Assembly: GCA_946404705.1 (NCBI GenBank)
Contig: CAMJES010000121.1
Span: forward strand, 1-6,825
Length of the DNA stretch: 6,825 nucleotides
DNA from: an uncultured Ruminococcus sp.
Lineage (GTDB): Bacteria; Bacillota; Clostridia; Oscillospirales; Ruminococcaceae
Reading direction: 5' to 3'
This document shows, piece after piece, positions 1 through 6,202 of this stretch. A program made the position numbers and the translations under genes. Below the pieces are notes generated by a model. The model had not been told where the DNA came from and searched no databases. It saw only the letters and a list, made by a program, of their open reading frames with translations. Within the stretch, counting starts at the first letter, position 1; each line of letters begins with the position of its first letter.

Positions 1-12
1 ATATCATAGCCG

Positions 13-46
13 GTGACTGGAGTTCAGACGTGTGCTCTTCCGATCT
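13..46 (+). other. Illumina read-2 adapter left in the assembly
   Basis: These 34 bases read as the Illumina multiplexing read-2 adapter, beginning GTGACTGGAG and ending GCTCTTCCGATCT, with no mismatch that I can see. It is not genomic sequence. Bases 1-12 lie where the index and the rest of the P7 primer would be and are probably also non-genomic, although I cannot match them to a specific index. Translated on the plus strand the adapter gives GVQTCALPI, and on the minus strand DRKSTRLNSSH, so any protein predicted across it carries a false end. True sequence starts at about base 47. Confidence 0.97.
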
Positions 47-1761
47 TTAAGCATATCCTCCATTTGGAGATAGTTTTCCTTGTCAAGTCGGGTAGACTTT
101 ACCATTTTGAACGCCTGCTCACGGGTGTAGGTTTCTTTATCGGCAAGCGCATCCGTCAGAGCCGCCCTCTGAGCAGCGGTTTGAGGGGCGGACAGTATGC
201 TCCGAAGCACAGGCCATCTGCTGCCCGAATCTATCTCTTTTATCAGCTTGCAGCAAGCATCCAGCTTGTCATTATCTTCAAGCATAAATGCAGTCAAACA
301 GAGCCTTTCAGCTATCATGCTTTTTGTAAGCTCGACTCCATACCATGGGAATATGCAGGGAGAAAATGTGAGCGATTTCTTCGGAATGATATTATAGATC
401 TCCCAAAGCCGTTCGTACATTTTTTCTGCTTCGGCTTCGTCCTTGTACCAATATGAAAGATCTAACAGACCCTTTTTCAAGTCCATCTGTCTGCCGCCGT
501 CAGAAGTCCACATTACCGTATATCCGCCATTCCAGCCTTTCAAAAAATACGGCATGAACACAGCAAGGATATCAGGTTCATTATGTGCCAAAACAACGTG
601 TTTAGCCATTTCATTTCCGTTGTTCACATCTTCAATATTAGCCGCAAAATATCCTGCTGTAAGGAGCTGATGATGTGTGCCGCTCTCGGACAGCTGCTTT
701 ACCTTTTCGGCGGCGGTCTTCATCTCATACAAACCATACGTCCAGAGAGAAATATATATTTCCATGCTGTCTTCCGAGGAAAGATATTTCCCCCTTGCTG
801 CTTCATCATCTATACATTCAACCATAAGCTTCAGCGTTTTAGCGGTTATTCTGTCAGCAGCAGGACTGTCGGCAAGAAGCAGTCCTGTCCATGTACCAAT
901 TGCACGTTTAACAGAGGAAAAACGGATAAGATCATTGTCAGCTATCACTTTCAGAATTACCTTGAAGGCATCGACCGTACCAACATCCGCATTCTCACAA
1001 ATTGCCTGACGAAGTCCCTCCTGCAAACGTGCCGCAAGAAGCAGCTTGCCGAGAAGCTCATGCATTTTTCCGTTCTTGCTGTACATTATTCCTCGAATAA
1101 TGGTCTGATTGACCGTTCCCGAACCCTCGCCCATTATTATGTCTGTAAGAATTTCTTCAAGACGGGAATTGCCCTTGTCAAGCTCGTATGCGATCATCTC
1201 GGAATTATAGCACAAACCGTTTCGCAGATAAATATACGCATCAAGAGGAGTATTCAGATTTGAGGAGTTTTTATTTATAAATGCCGCCGCATTTTCGGAA
1301 AGCTTTCCCGAAAGAATATCGCATATATCCTCGTCCAGCCACGCAAGCTTTGCAAAGCTGCCGAATACATGGGAAAGCCGTGTAAGATAACAGCTGTAAT
1401 CGGCAGATCTGAACGAACGGCGGTAATAGCTGCGTGAGCATTGCCACCTGTTCACAGCATCCGAAGCATAAAGAAACGCTGCCTTATTCTTTTCCGTGAT
1501 GATCGTTCCGAAAAGCCAGCCGCATTCGCTTAAATAGAACTCGGAAGGTTTTGCATATCTGCCGTTTCTTAACCCCTGCATCATTTCCTTTATCAGATAA
1601 TGCGAATTTTCTGTAATACTCCAAGAACGTTCGAACGCCGAAACGAATTTATGCTGCTCCTCCGAAAGCCGTTTTGCCGCATTCTCCTTGCGTTTCTCCA
1701 TTTCCTTACCAAACTCGACCGCAAGCTGTTCAAGTGCCTTTTCTTCTTCGTTAATAGCCAT
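47..1761 (-). CDS. DUF5724/DUF4132-type large protein, 3' end missing
   Basis: About 572 genuine residues read from ATG at 1761. The remaining residues up to a TGA at 4-6 are adapter translation, so the real C-terminus is lost. Residues 1-35 are a charged, probably helical lead-in. They are followed by WSITENSHYLI (about 47-57) and an aromatic/basic block CSRSYYRRSFR (about 108-118), then a long, mostly helical body. From memory the N-terminal pattern is that of DUF5724, the module in front of DUF4132 in large (often >1000-residue) Firmicute proteins related to E. coli YehI/MolR. On that basis about half is missing. No signal peptide or membrane segment is evident, so it is probably cytoplasmic. 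The start is set by AGGGGGA, which overlaps the stop codon of the preceding gene 12 nt upstream and suggests coupled translation. It is the last visible gene of a four-gene operon. Biochemical function is unknown; the family assignment is moderately sure. Confidence 0.72.
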
Positions 1762-1773
1762 AATGATCCCCCT

Positions 1774-2193
1774 TTACCATAATCTGCCCGTAAGCATTGT
1801 AAGTCTTATAAATGTAACGCTGTCATTTTCCGAAAGCGAAATGCTGTCGGATAAGCTGCCAACTTCATTTTCTCCGATAAAAATGCGATAAAGACCGTCC
1901 TCATAACTTTGCAGAGCGTTTTCAAACGCGGCAGCCTCATTTGCAGCTTTACCGCCGTAATTTATGCCGAAAGCTATCTTGCCTATCTCGCTCATTTCGC
2001 TTATTTCATCATCGGAAAGCGGCGTAACGCCCTCGCCTTTTTTTACACGCTCATTATACTCCGAAACGCAGGTATGCACCGATTCTTTTATAAGCTCACG
2101 AACGGTTGTCGGCGCATTTTCAAGCATAAACGGCACTTCCGCAACCTTGCTGCGTTTTTTTCCAAGCTGTTTTATGTTTACTTTTATAGTCAT
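1774..2193 (-). CDS. 139-residue hypothetical protein, possible beta-grasp fold
   Basis: A 139-residue soluble protein with no signal peptide or membrane helix. I do not recognise a named family. Residues 1-10 (MTIKVNIKQL) and about 17-24 look like a beta-hairpin, followed by a helix beginning TTVRELIKESV. The C-terminus has strand-like stretches, YRIFIGENEVG, then a turn, then DSVTFIRLTMLTGRLW. This hairpin-helix-strands order with an acidic mid-region insert resembles a ubiquitin-like/beta-grasp plan, which is an inference only. It ends in LW with no diglycine tail. The ATG overlaps the stop of the upstream gene (ATGA, 4 nt), and only a weak purine-rich stretch precedes it, so it probably depends on translational coupling. 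Its stop codon abuts the ribosome binding site of the DUF5724-type gene. The tight packing implies it works with that protein. Confidence 0.8.
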   Translation of the reverse strand: MTIKVNIKQLGKKRSKVAEVPFMLENAPTTVRELIKESVHTCVSEYNERVKKGEGVTPLSDDEISEMSEIGKIAFGINYGGKAANEAAAFENALQSYEDGLYRIFIGENEVGSLSDSISLSENDSVTFIRLTMLTGRLW

Positions 2194-2876
2194 TCTTTAT
2201 TTCTCTTTTCTATATTGAAAATGTTTGTCATACTGTTCCGCTCGTCTGCAATTTCATTGATTTTTGCAAAAGCGGCAGCCATATCTGATCTTTGTTCTTC
2301 GCTAAGATAAGGATTGCTAAGCATATCGGAAAAGTCAAAACCGTCCTCGGGTGCAGGCACGGTGTAATCTTCGACATCAAGTATTATCCCGTCATCAAAT
2401 GCATCGCATATTTCAGACTTGTTATAAATAAGATACGCTTTTATCGCCATACATATCTCGTTAGCATGAGCGTCAATATAGTTTCCGTATCTTTCGGAAA
2501 TCTCATTAATAAGAGCAGTATCATCATACGGTATTTTTGCCATAAGCGGCATAAGTTCTTTTCCTGCGTTTATATACTGCTCTGCAAATTCATCGCAGCC
2601 GTATTTTCGCAGCACACTTGCAGTATCATCAATAAGTTCCTCTTTTATGCTATGCTCATAATACTGCCAAACTCCGTCCTCTGTTCCGCCGCAATACCAA
2701 CCCCACAGCTCATTGAAAATTGCAAGCGGAACGCATTTTTCCATAAACTCATTCCGAATTCCGGACATTAACTGAGCGAAAACCTGCTCTGTTTGAAGTT
2801 TTTCAATCATTCCCGAATGTTCCGAAATTTTGGTTTTCTCAAGGTTTTCATATAGATTTTGTATATTTGTACTCAT
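2190..2876 (-). CDS. DMP19/DUF4375-like hypothetical protein
   Basis: A 228-residue protein when started at the ATG at 2876 (MSTNIQNLYENL). A TTG six codons further upstream is also possible, but GAGGG lies between the two and serves the ATG, with slightly long spacing of about 11 nt. The centre holds a run of the form NELWGWYCGGTEDGVWQYYE, followed by helical sequence with LRKYGCDEFAEQY. That pattern resembles the DMP19/DUF4375 family, whose core has an NGG-F/W-Q-aromatic motif followed by a leucine-rich 'L..iGa' segment. This is recognition from memory and is tentative. It is acidic and soluble with no signal peptide. Its neighbours are a DUF4261-like gene 29 nt upstream and the 139-residue gene that overlaps its TGA stop. 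Function unknown. Confidence 0.72.
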   Translation of the reverse strand: MSTNIQNLYENLEKTKISEHSGMIEKLQTEQVFAQLMSGIRNEFMEKCVPLAIFNELWGWYCGGTEDGVWQYYEHSIKEELIDDTASVLRKYGCDEFAEQYINAGKELMPLMAKIPYDDTALINEISERYGNYIDAHANEICMAIKAYLIYNKSEICDAFDDGIILDVEDYTVPAPEDGFDFSDMLSNPYLSEEQRSDMAAAFAKINEIADERNSMTNIFNIEKRNKE

Positions 2877-2905
2877 TTTGCACTTTTCCCTCAAATGTTT
2901 TTGCT

Positions 2906-3802
2906 TTATCTTCTGCCCGAAGCATATTCGCCCATATTTATATCAATAACCTCTCTTGCAGGCTGTATAAGTGCATTTTCATACTGACATTTCCATTGAA
3001 CATCACGGCATATCTCACCATTTTTTATACCGTCAATGGTTTCTCCGTTTTCGATCGGACAGTTATTTGCATATATGTAAGATAACGTATTATACGCATG
3101 ATTTACAACTGCATTCTGGTCAATACCGTGAAAATGATACTGCAGATCGGGCAGACAAAGCGTACTCATACCAACCGTATCGACCATCATATCCTCGGTA
3201 CCCTCTATTCTGAAAAAGCGTACATTCACAGCAAAGAAAATGAACCTGTCCTCACGGGGAATTTCCTTGTTCAGTATGCTTTCACGGGTGAACATTTTTC
3301 CCGATGTATCAAACATTATTGCACGGCAGGACGGAAACATTTCCGGCAAAGCCTCCATAAAGTCCATAAGCATATTTGCTCTGTCCTTGTAGTCAAGACC
3401 TGCCGCAAGCATATCCGTTGCAACGACTTGATACCTGCATTTATCAAATATTTCCTCACTTTCGGGACAATCCCACATCTGGCTCATTGTAAGCGCATCG
3501 GGGTGCCAGTCTGTAATTTCAGTACAGCCTGTTATCATAAGCTGCGGCGGAATAACAGCGTCTTTAAACTGTGAATTATACTTTTTTGCCGCAAATCCGA
3601 CTGCATTGCCGCTGTATGCAAAGCATTCATTTTCACCAATATGCTCGTCCATTGCGCTGCACATAAGCTCTTTATCCGGCATATCGCATTTCTCTTCAAA
3701 AAGCAGGTGCATAATAAATACCATTCCCGGCTTCTGCACCTGTGAAAGATCCTGCTTAAGCTTATTATCCTTTTTTGAAAATAAATTTCCGAACAGTCCC
3801 AT
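2906..3802 (-). CDS. DUF4261 domain-containing protein
   Basis: A 298-residue protein with a clear start: ATG at 3802, preceded 8 nt upstream by AAGGGGAG. The first residues (MGLFGNLFSKKDNK) form a short amphipathic, basic lead that is common before Firmicute orphan domains. The body matches my memory of DUF4261, with FAVNVRFF at about 190, a CLPDLQYHFHG block with VVNHAYNTLSYIY after it, and the C-terminal WKCQYENALIQP..REVIDI near residues 270-290. DUF4261 proteins are cytoplasmic and of unknown function, and often sit in accessory loci. This is the first gene of the minus-strand operon, directly behind the promoter at 3833-3861, with the DMP19-like gene 29 nt downstream. No lesion is visible. 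Confidence 0.82.
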   Translation of the reverse strand: MGLFGNLFSKKDNKLKQDLSQVQKPGMVFIMHLLFEEKCDMPDKELMCSAMDEHIGENECFAYSGNAVGFAAKKYNSQFKDAVIPPQLMITGCTEITDWHPDALTMSQMWDCPESEEIFDKCRYQVVATDMLAAGLDYKDRANMLMDFMEALPEMFPSCRAIMFDTSGKMFTRESILNKEIPREDRFIFFAVNVRFFRIEGTEDMMVDTVGMSTLCLPDLQYHFHGIDQNAVVNHAYNTLSYIYANNCPIENGETIDGIKNGEICRDVQWKCQYENALIQPAREVIDINMGEYASGRR

Positions 3803-3832
3803 AAAAAAACTCCCCTTACATTTTTTATTTTC

Positions 3833-3861
3833 ATTATATCAAATAATACAGCTCAATTCAA
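3833..3861 (-). promoter_or_regulatory. Sigma-70-type promoter of the minus-strand operon
   Basis: On the minus strand, TTGAAT (3861-3856) and a perfect TATAAT (3838-3833) are separated by 17 bp. Transcription would start near 3826, giving a 5' leader of about 24 nt that contains the AAGGGGAG ribosome binding site of the DUF4261 gene. No copy of the 17-bp palindrome found near the XRE gene is seen here. Confidence 0.75.
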
Positions 3862-3869
3862 CATTTTTA

Positions 3870-3893
3870 CAAATTTTAGTCACAAAAAATTTG
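3870..3893. repeat. 8-bp inverted repeat upstream of the operon promoter
   Basis: CAAATTTT (3870-3877) and AAAATTTG (3886-3893) form a perfect inverted repeat with an 8-nt spacer. It lies just upstream of the -35 box of the minus-strand operon and could be a protein-binding site. The region is very AT-rich, so chance is a realistic explanation. Confidence 0.35.
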
Positions 3894-3957
3894 TTTGAGT
3901 TTTTTTACCGATATAAAGCAATCTCAACTATACAAATTATATATCTATTGTTTATGT

Positions 3958-3987
3958 TTGTCAATAGCTTTTGATGATTTATATAAT
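3958..3987 (+). promoter_or_regulatory. Promoter of the XRE regulator gene
   Basis: TTGTCA (3958-3963) and a perfect TATAAT (3982-3987), spaced by 18 bp, face the XRE gene. The predicted transcription start near 3994 falls inside the palindrome at 3991-4007. A second possible -10, TATACT at 4001-4006, is part of that palindrome but has only a poor -35 partner. Confidence 0.7.
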
Positions 3988-3990
3988 TAT

Positions 3991-4007
3991 TAGTATAGGT
4001 TATACTA
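3991..4007. promoter_or_regulatory. Palindromic operator candidate at the XRE promoter
   Basis: TAGTATA-GGT-TATACTA is a perfect 7+7 bp inverted repeat with a 3-bp spacer. It begins 3 bp after the -10 box and covers the expected transcription start, which is the usual place for a repressor site. The dyad fits a dimeric XRE-type protein, so autorepression by the downstream gene is the natural inference. Binding itself cannot be seen in sequence. Confidence 0.6.
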
Positions 4008-4026
4008 TATCTAAGGAAGTGATTTT

Positions 4027-4362
4027 ATGGATATGCAGAATATTGAGGTCGGCAGAAGAATAACGGAAATAAGGAAAAAAAGAGGATATACCCGAGAAAA
4101 ACTTTCGGAGCTTGCAGATATATCCGTGCAGTTTCTCGCAGATATCGAAAAGGGCAGAAAATCAATGACGATAAATACATTGCGCAAGCTATCCTCCGCA
4201 TTATTTGTTTCCACAGATTATATTGTTAACGGAACATCGGCCCAAGAAAACAATGACTTTAGTGACATTATTTCTATATTAAGCACACTTTCCGACAAAA
4301 ACAAAAAGCAGGCAGAAAAAATTCTGACTGCTTTTGCTGAAGCTATAAATGATAAAGACTAA
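4027..4362 (+). CDS. XRE-family helix-turn-helix transcriptional regulator
   Basis: An 111-residue DNA-binding protein. Residues 8-69 form a Cro/C1-type (HTH_3) domain: VGRRITEIRKKRGYTREKLS, then the turn and recognition helix around ADISVQFLADIEKGRK, ending in LSSALFVSTDYIVNG. Residues 77-109 (starting DFSDIISILSTLS) are a helical tail rich in Lys, Glu and Ala that may support dimerisation. The start is ATG 4027, with AAGGAAG at 4013-4019 and 7-nt spacing; Met3 is a less likely alternative. It is divergent from the left operon, and its own promoter carries a palindromic operator candidate, so autoregulation is likely. Whether it also controls the left operon or the right-hand genes is not shown. 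Its C-terminal part is typical of small stand-alone Clostridia regulators rather than phage repressors with a peptidase domain. Confidence 0.93.
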   Translation: MDMQNIEVGRRITEIRKKRGYTREKLSELADISVQFLADIEKGRKSMTINTLRKLSSALFVSTDYIVNGTSAQENNDFSDIISILSTLSDKNKKQAEKILTAFAEAINDKD

Positions 4363-4403
4363 AGATATGATGCTTTTCCCAAAACAAGGTTTAAAACTTT
4401 GTA

Positions 4404-4503
4404 ATACTAAACACCAATAAATTATAGGAAAAAATCAAGCCGAAATCCAATTAATTCGAGATTGTCGGCTTGATTTTTTCTGTATTATATTGGTGTTTAG
4501 TAT
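4404..4503. repeat. 100-bp near-perfect palindrome, MITE-like
   Basis: The outer arms ATACTAAACACCAATA (4404-4419) and their exact complement (4488-4503) are 16 bp each and perfect. Inside lies a second perfect 16-bp stem (4428-4443 with 4465-4480), and the short stretch between the stems pairs partly. TA dinucleotides at 4405-4406 and 4501-4502 could be target duplications around a 94-bp unit with CTAAACACC ends, as in mariner/IS630-type MITEs. No coding capacity is present. It sits between the XRE gene and the small-protein gene. The alternative is an unusually long intergenic terminator hairpin. Only copy number in the genome would decide. Confidence 0.5.
4428..4480. terminator. Bidirectional intrinsic terminator
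   Basis: The perfect 16-bp stem is GAAAAAATCAAGCCGA (4428-4443) with its complement at 4465-4480, around a 21-nt loop. The CAAGCCGA/TCGGCTTG core is flanked by A6 on one side and T6 on the other, so it can terminate in either direction. It lies 65 bp past the stop codon of the XRE gene and separates that gene from the small-protein/oxidoreductase pair. Confidence 0.8.
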
Positions 4504-4533
4504 AAAACCTCCGAACTGCGGAAAAATAATTGC

Positions 4534-4542
4534 AGAGAGGTG
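4534..4542 (+). promoter_or_regulatory. Ribosome binding site fixing the small-protein start
   Basis: AGAGAGGTG lies 5 nt before the ATG at 4548. It rules out the TTG at 4530 as the start of this gene, because that codon has no Shine-Dalgarno sequence of its own. Confidence 0.75.
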
Positions 4543-4547
4543 ATAAT

Positions 4548-4784
4548 ATGGAAGATTATGGAATACCGATAGGTTTTGGAATGGCTCTTGCTATGAATCT
4601 CGAAGCCATGCAGAAATTTGCGTCATTGCCCGAATATAAAAAGCAGGAAATTATCAACGAACTCATTCGGTTTCTTCAAAAACAGAAATGCAGCAGTATG
4701 TTGAAAAGCTCTTGTCGATGTAATAAGGCAATACCATACAAAGACCGCCACGGATCAGTAAGCTATCATAATAACGAGGAATAA
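4548..4784 (+). CDS. Small hypothetical protein, probably frameshifted
   Basis: As written the frame encodes 78 residues from ATG 4548. Residues 1-38 (MEDYGIPIGFGMALAMN, then LEAMQKFASLPEYKKQEII and so on) look like a common short Clostridia family with a 'GMALAMN..AM..FASLPE..K..II' pattern. After Glu38 the literal frame becomes a Cys/Arg-rich tail of no evident family. The other frame from 4661 reads THSVSSKTEMQQYVEKL and stops at TAA 4721, which is the ending I would expect for such a protein ('THSV.SK.EMQ..V'). Restoring one A at about 4659-4661 (GAA ACT read as GAACT) gives a 58-residue product. So the 78-residue version is probably a one-base deletion product, real or from sequencing. 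Family recognition is from memory and the function is unknown. It precedes the oxidoreductase gene and is likely co-transcribed with it. Confidence 0.65.
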   Translation: MEDYGIPIGFGMALAMNLEAMQKFASLPEYKKQEIINELIRFLQKQKCSSMLKSSCRCNKAIPYKDRHGSVSYHNNEE

Positions 4785-4787
4785 AAA

Positions 4788-6089
4788 ATGAGTTCAATAT
4801 GGTTTGAAAATATCGAATTGCCAAGCTTTCCCGAATTGAAAAAGGATATAAAAACCGATGTTCTTATCATCGGCGGAGGAATTGCAGGCTTACTTACAGC
4901 TTATATGCTGCATGAGAGAAACGTGCCTTATGTGCTTGTGGAAAAAGACAGGATATGCGGCGGTGCTACCGGTAATACGACCGCCAAGATAAACGTTTCG
5001 CATGGCCTTTTATACAGCAAGCTGCTCAAAAGCGGCGGCGTACAAAATGCCAAAATGTATCTTGAGGCAAATCAGGCGGCGTTTGATAAATTTTCGGAGC
5101 TTTGCAGCGAAATTGACTGCAATTATGAACGCAGGGACAACTATGTTTATACGATAAATGACAGAAAAAAGCTTTTCGATGAGATGAATGCGCTTGAACA
5201 GATCGGATATAAGGCTGAATTCTGCAAGGATCTTCCGCTGCCGATGAAATCAGCAGGCGCAGTCTGATTTAAAGATCAGGCACAGTTTCATCCGCTTAAA
5301 TTTCTGCTTCCGATTGCGAAAAAGCTGAATATTTATGAGCATACCTTTGTCCGTGAAATGATCGGCACAACGGCTGTTACAGACTGCGGCAAGATCCATG
5401 CCCAAAAGGTCATCGTCACATCACATTTTCCTTTCATAAACAAGCACGGAAGCTATTTTCTTAAGCTTTATCAGCATCGCTCCTATGTGATCGCCCTCGA
5501 AAATGCGCAGAACGTCAACGGAATGTATGTCGATGACAGCAAAACAGGTTTTTCATTCAGAAACTACGGTGATCTGCTTCTTCTCGACGGAGGCGGTCAC
5601 CGTACCGGCAAGGAAGGCGGCGGCTGGGCTAAGCTTCGGGAATTTGCTTCAATTCACTACCCCGATGCAGTTGAAAAAGCGTTTTGGGCGGCGCAGGACT
5701 GCATGAGCCTTGACGATATTCCTTATATAGGCAGGTATTCGGCAAACACTCCCAATATGTTCACGGCAAGCGGCTTCAACAAATGGGGAATGACAGGCTC
5801 AATGCTGTCTGCGATGATGTTGAGCGATATGGTATGCGGAAAGAAAAATGACTTTGAAGAGCTGTTCAGTCCGTCAAGGAGCATTATAAAGCCCCAGCTT
5901 TTCATCAACGGCTTTGAGGCGGTAAAAAACCTGCTGACGCCGACAAAACCGAGATGTCCGCATCTCGGCTGTGCATTGAAATGGAATAATGCCGAGCATT
6001 CATGGGACTGTTCCTGCCACGGCTCACGTTTTTCGGAAAACGGAATAGTAATTGACAATCCTGCCAACGGTGATATAAGGAAACGCTGA
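4788..6089 (+). pseudogene. FAD-dependent oxidoreductase with C-terminal Rieske domain, interrupted by TGA
   Basis: Reading through one in-frame TGA at 5265-5267 (codon 160) gives 433 codons in a single frame. The N-terminus has a Rossmann FAD-binding site, IIGGGIAG with G29, G31 and G34, with E52 ending the second strand, followed by GGATGNTTAKI. The pieces after the stop continue the same protein without a frame change: FKDQAQFHPLKF, then HFPFINKHGSYF, QHRSYVIALE, FRNYGDLLLLDGG and GFNKWGMTGSM. The C-terminus is a complete Rieske [2Fe-2S] motif, C390-P-H392, 15 residues, C408-S-C-H411. This is the DadA/YurR-like amine-oxidase-type (DAO) fold fused to Rieske, cytoplasmic, substrate unknown. 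ATG 4788 follows CGAGGA at 4775-4780. Without read-through the cell would make a 159-residue fragment lacking most of the FAD domain and all of the Rieske domain. An internal start at ATG 5358 (243 codons to the stop) would lack the FAD motif. Confidence 0.88.
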
Positions 6090-6091
6090 GC

Positions 6092-6187
6092 CTGTCCCGA
6101 AGCTGCATCGGGCGTCCCGCTGTCGGAATTTCCTCAGGCGGTAAGCAAAACTGCGCAGACAGCACACAGCAGAGATTATTTATTCAT
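6092..6187 (-). pseudogene. Lipoprotein gene start, disrupted
   Basis: From ATG 6187 the frame reads MNK, a TAA (6178-6176), SLLCAVCAVLLTA, a TGA (6136-6134), then GNSDSGTPDAASGQ. If TAA were a lysine codon and TGA the cysteine codon TGC, this would be a textbook lipoprotein signal peptide: short basic start, hydrophobic core, LTAC lipobox and a Ser/Gly/Asp linker. An exact ribosome binding site precedes it. An alternative explanation for the first stop is a lost A in the AAA run, since the next frame reads IISAVC. Only about 32 codons remain before the frame runs antisense into the end of the oxidoreductase gene, so the lipoprotein body is absent. It lies 15 bp downstream of the aldo/keto reductase on the same strand. 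Two lesions in so short a stretch make this a moderate-confidence call. Confidence 0.5.
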
Positions 6188-6190
6188 AAC

Positions 6191-6198
6191 CCACCTCC
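6191..6198 (-). promoter_or_regulatory. Strong ribosome binding site of the disrupted lipoprotein gene
   Basis: GGAGGTGG on the minus strand is a near-perfect Shine-Dalgarno sequence, with its GGAGG core 6 nt before the ATG at 6187. It is the main reason to think a real gene once began here. Confidence 0.65.
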
Positions 6199-6202
6199 GA
6201 TT

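Noticed and set aside
13..456. Plus-strand 147-residue open frame starting MTGVQTCALPI
   Set aside because: It starts inside the adapter and is otherwise antisense to the DUF5724-type gene.
583..1263. Plus-strand 226-residue open frame
   Set aside because: It is a shadow of the minus-strand DUF5724-type gene, with no ribosome binding site or family resemblance. The minus frame is clearly the coding one.
4027..4784. XRE gene plus the following small gene as a toxin-antitoxin pair
   Set aside because: A strong bidirectional terminator and 180 bp separate them, and the small gene has no toxin-like features and pairs with the oxidoreductase instead.
5265..5305. TGA read as selenocysteine, with a weak ATTTAAAG/CTTAAAT stem just after it
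   Set aside because: The stem is AT-rich with a loop of about 20 nt and falls on a conserved coding stretch (FKDQAQFHPLKF). I know of no selenoprotein in this family, and no selenocysteine machinery is visible.
6096..6112. CCCGA/TCGGG hairpin as terminator of the oxidoreductase gene
   Set aside because: The stem is only 5 bp, no T-run follows, and the bases are explained by the lipoprotein linker codons on the other strand.
2190..6136. Alternative genetic code in which TGA is sense
   Set aside because: TGA is the natural stop of the DMP19-like gene (2192-2190), where it forms the ATGA overlap, and of the oxidoreductase (6087-6089). The lipoprotein remnant also has a TAA, which recoding of TGA would not explain.
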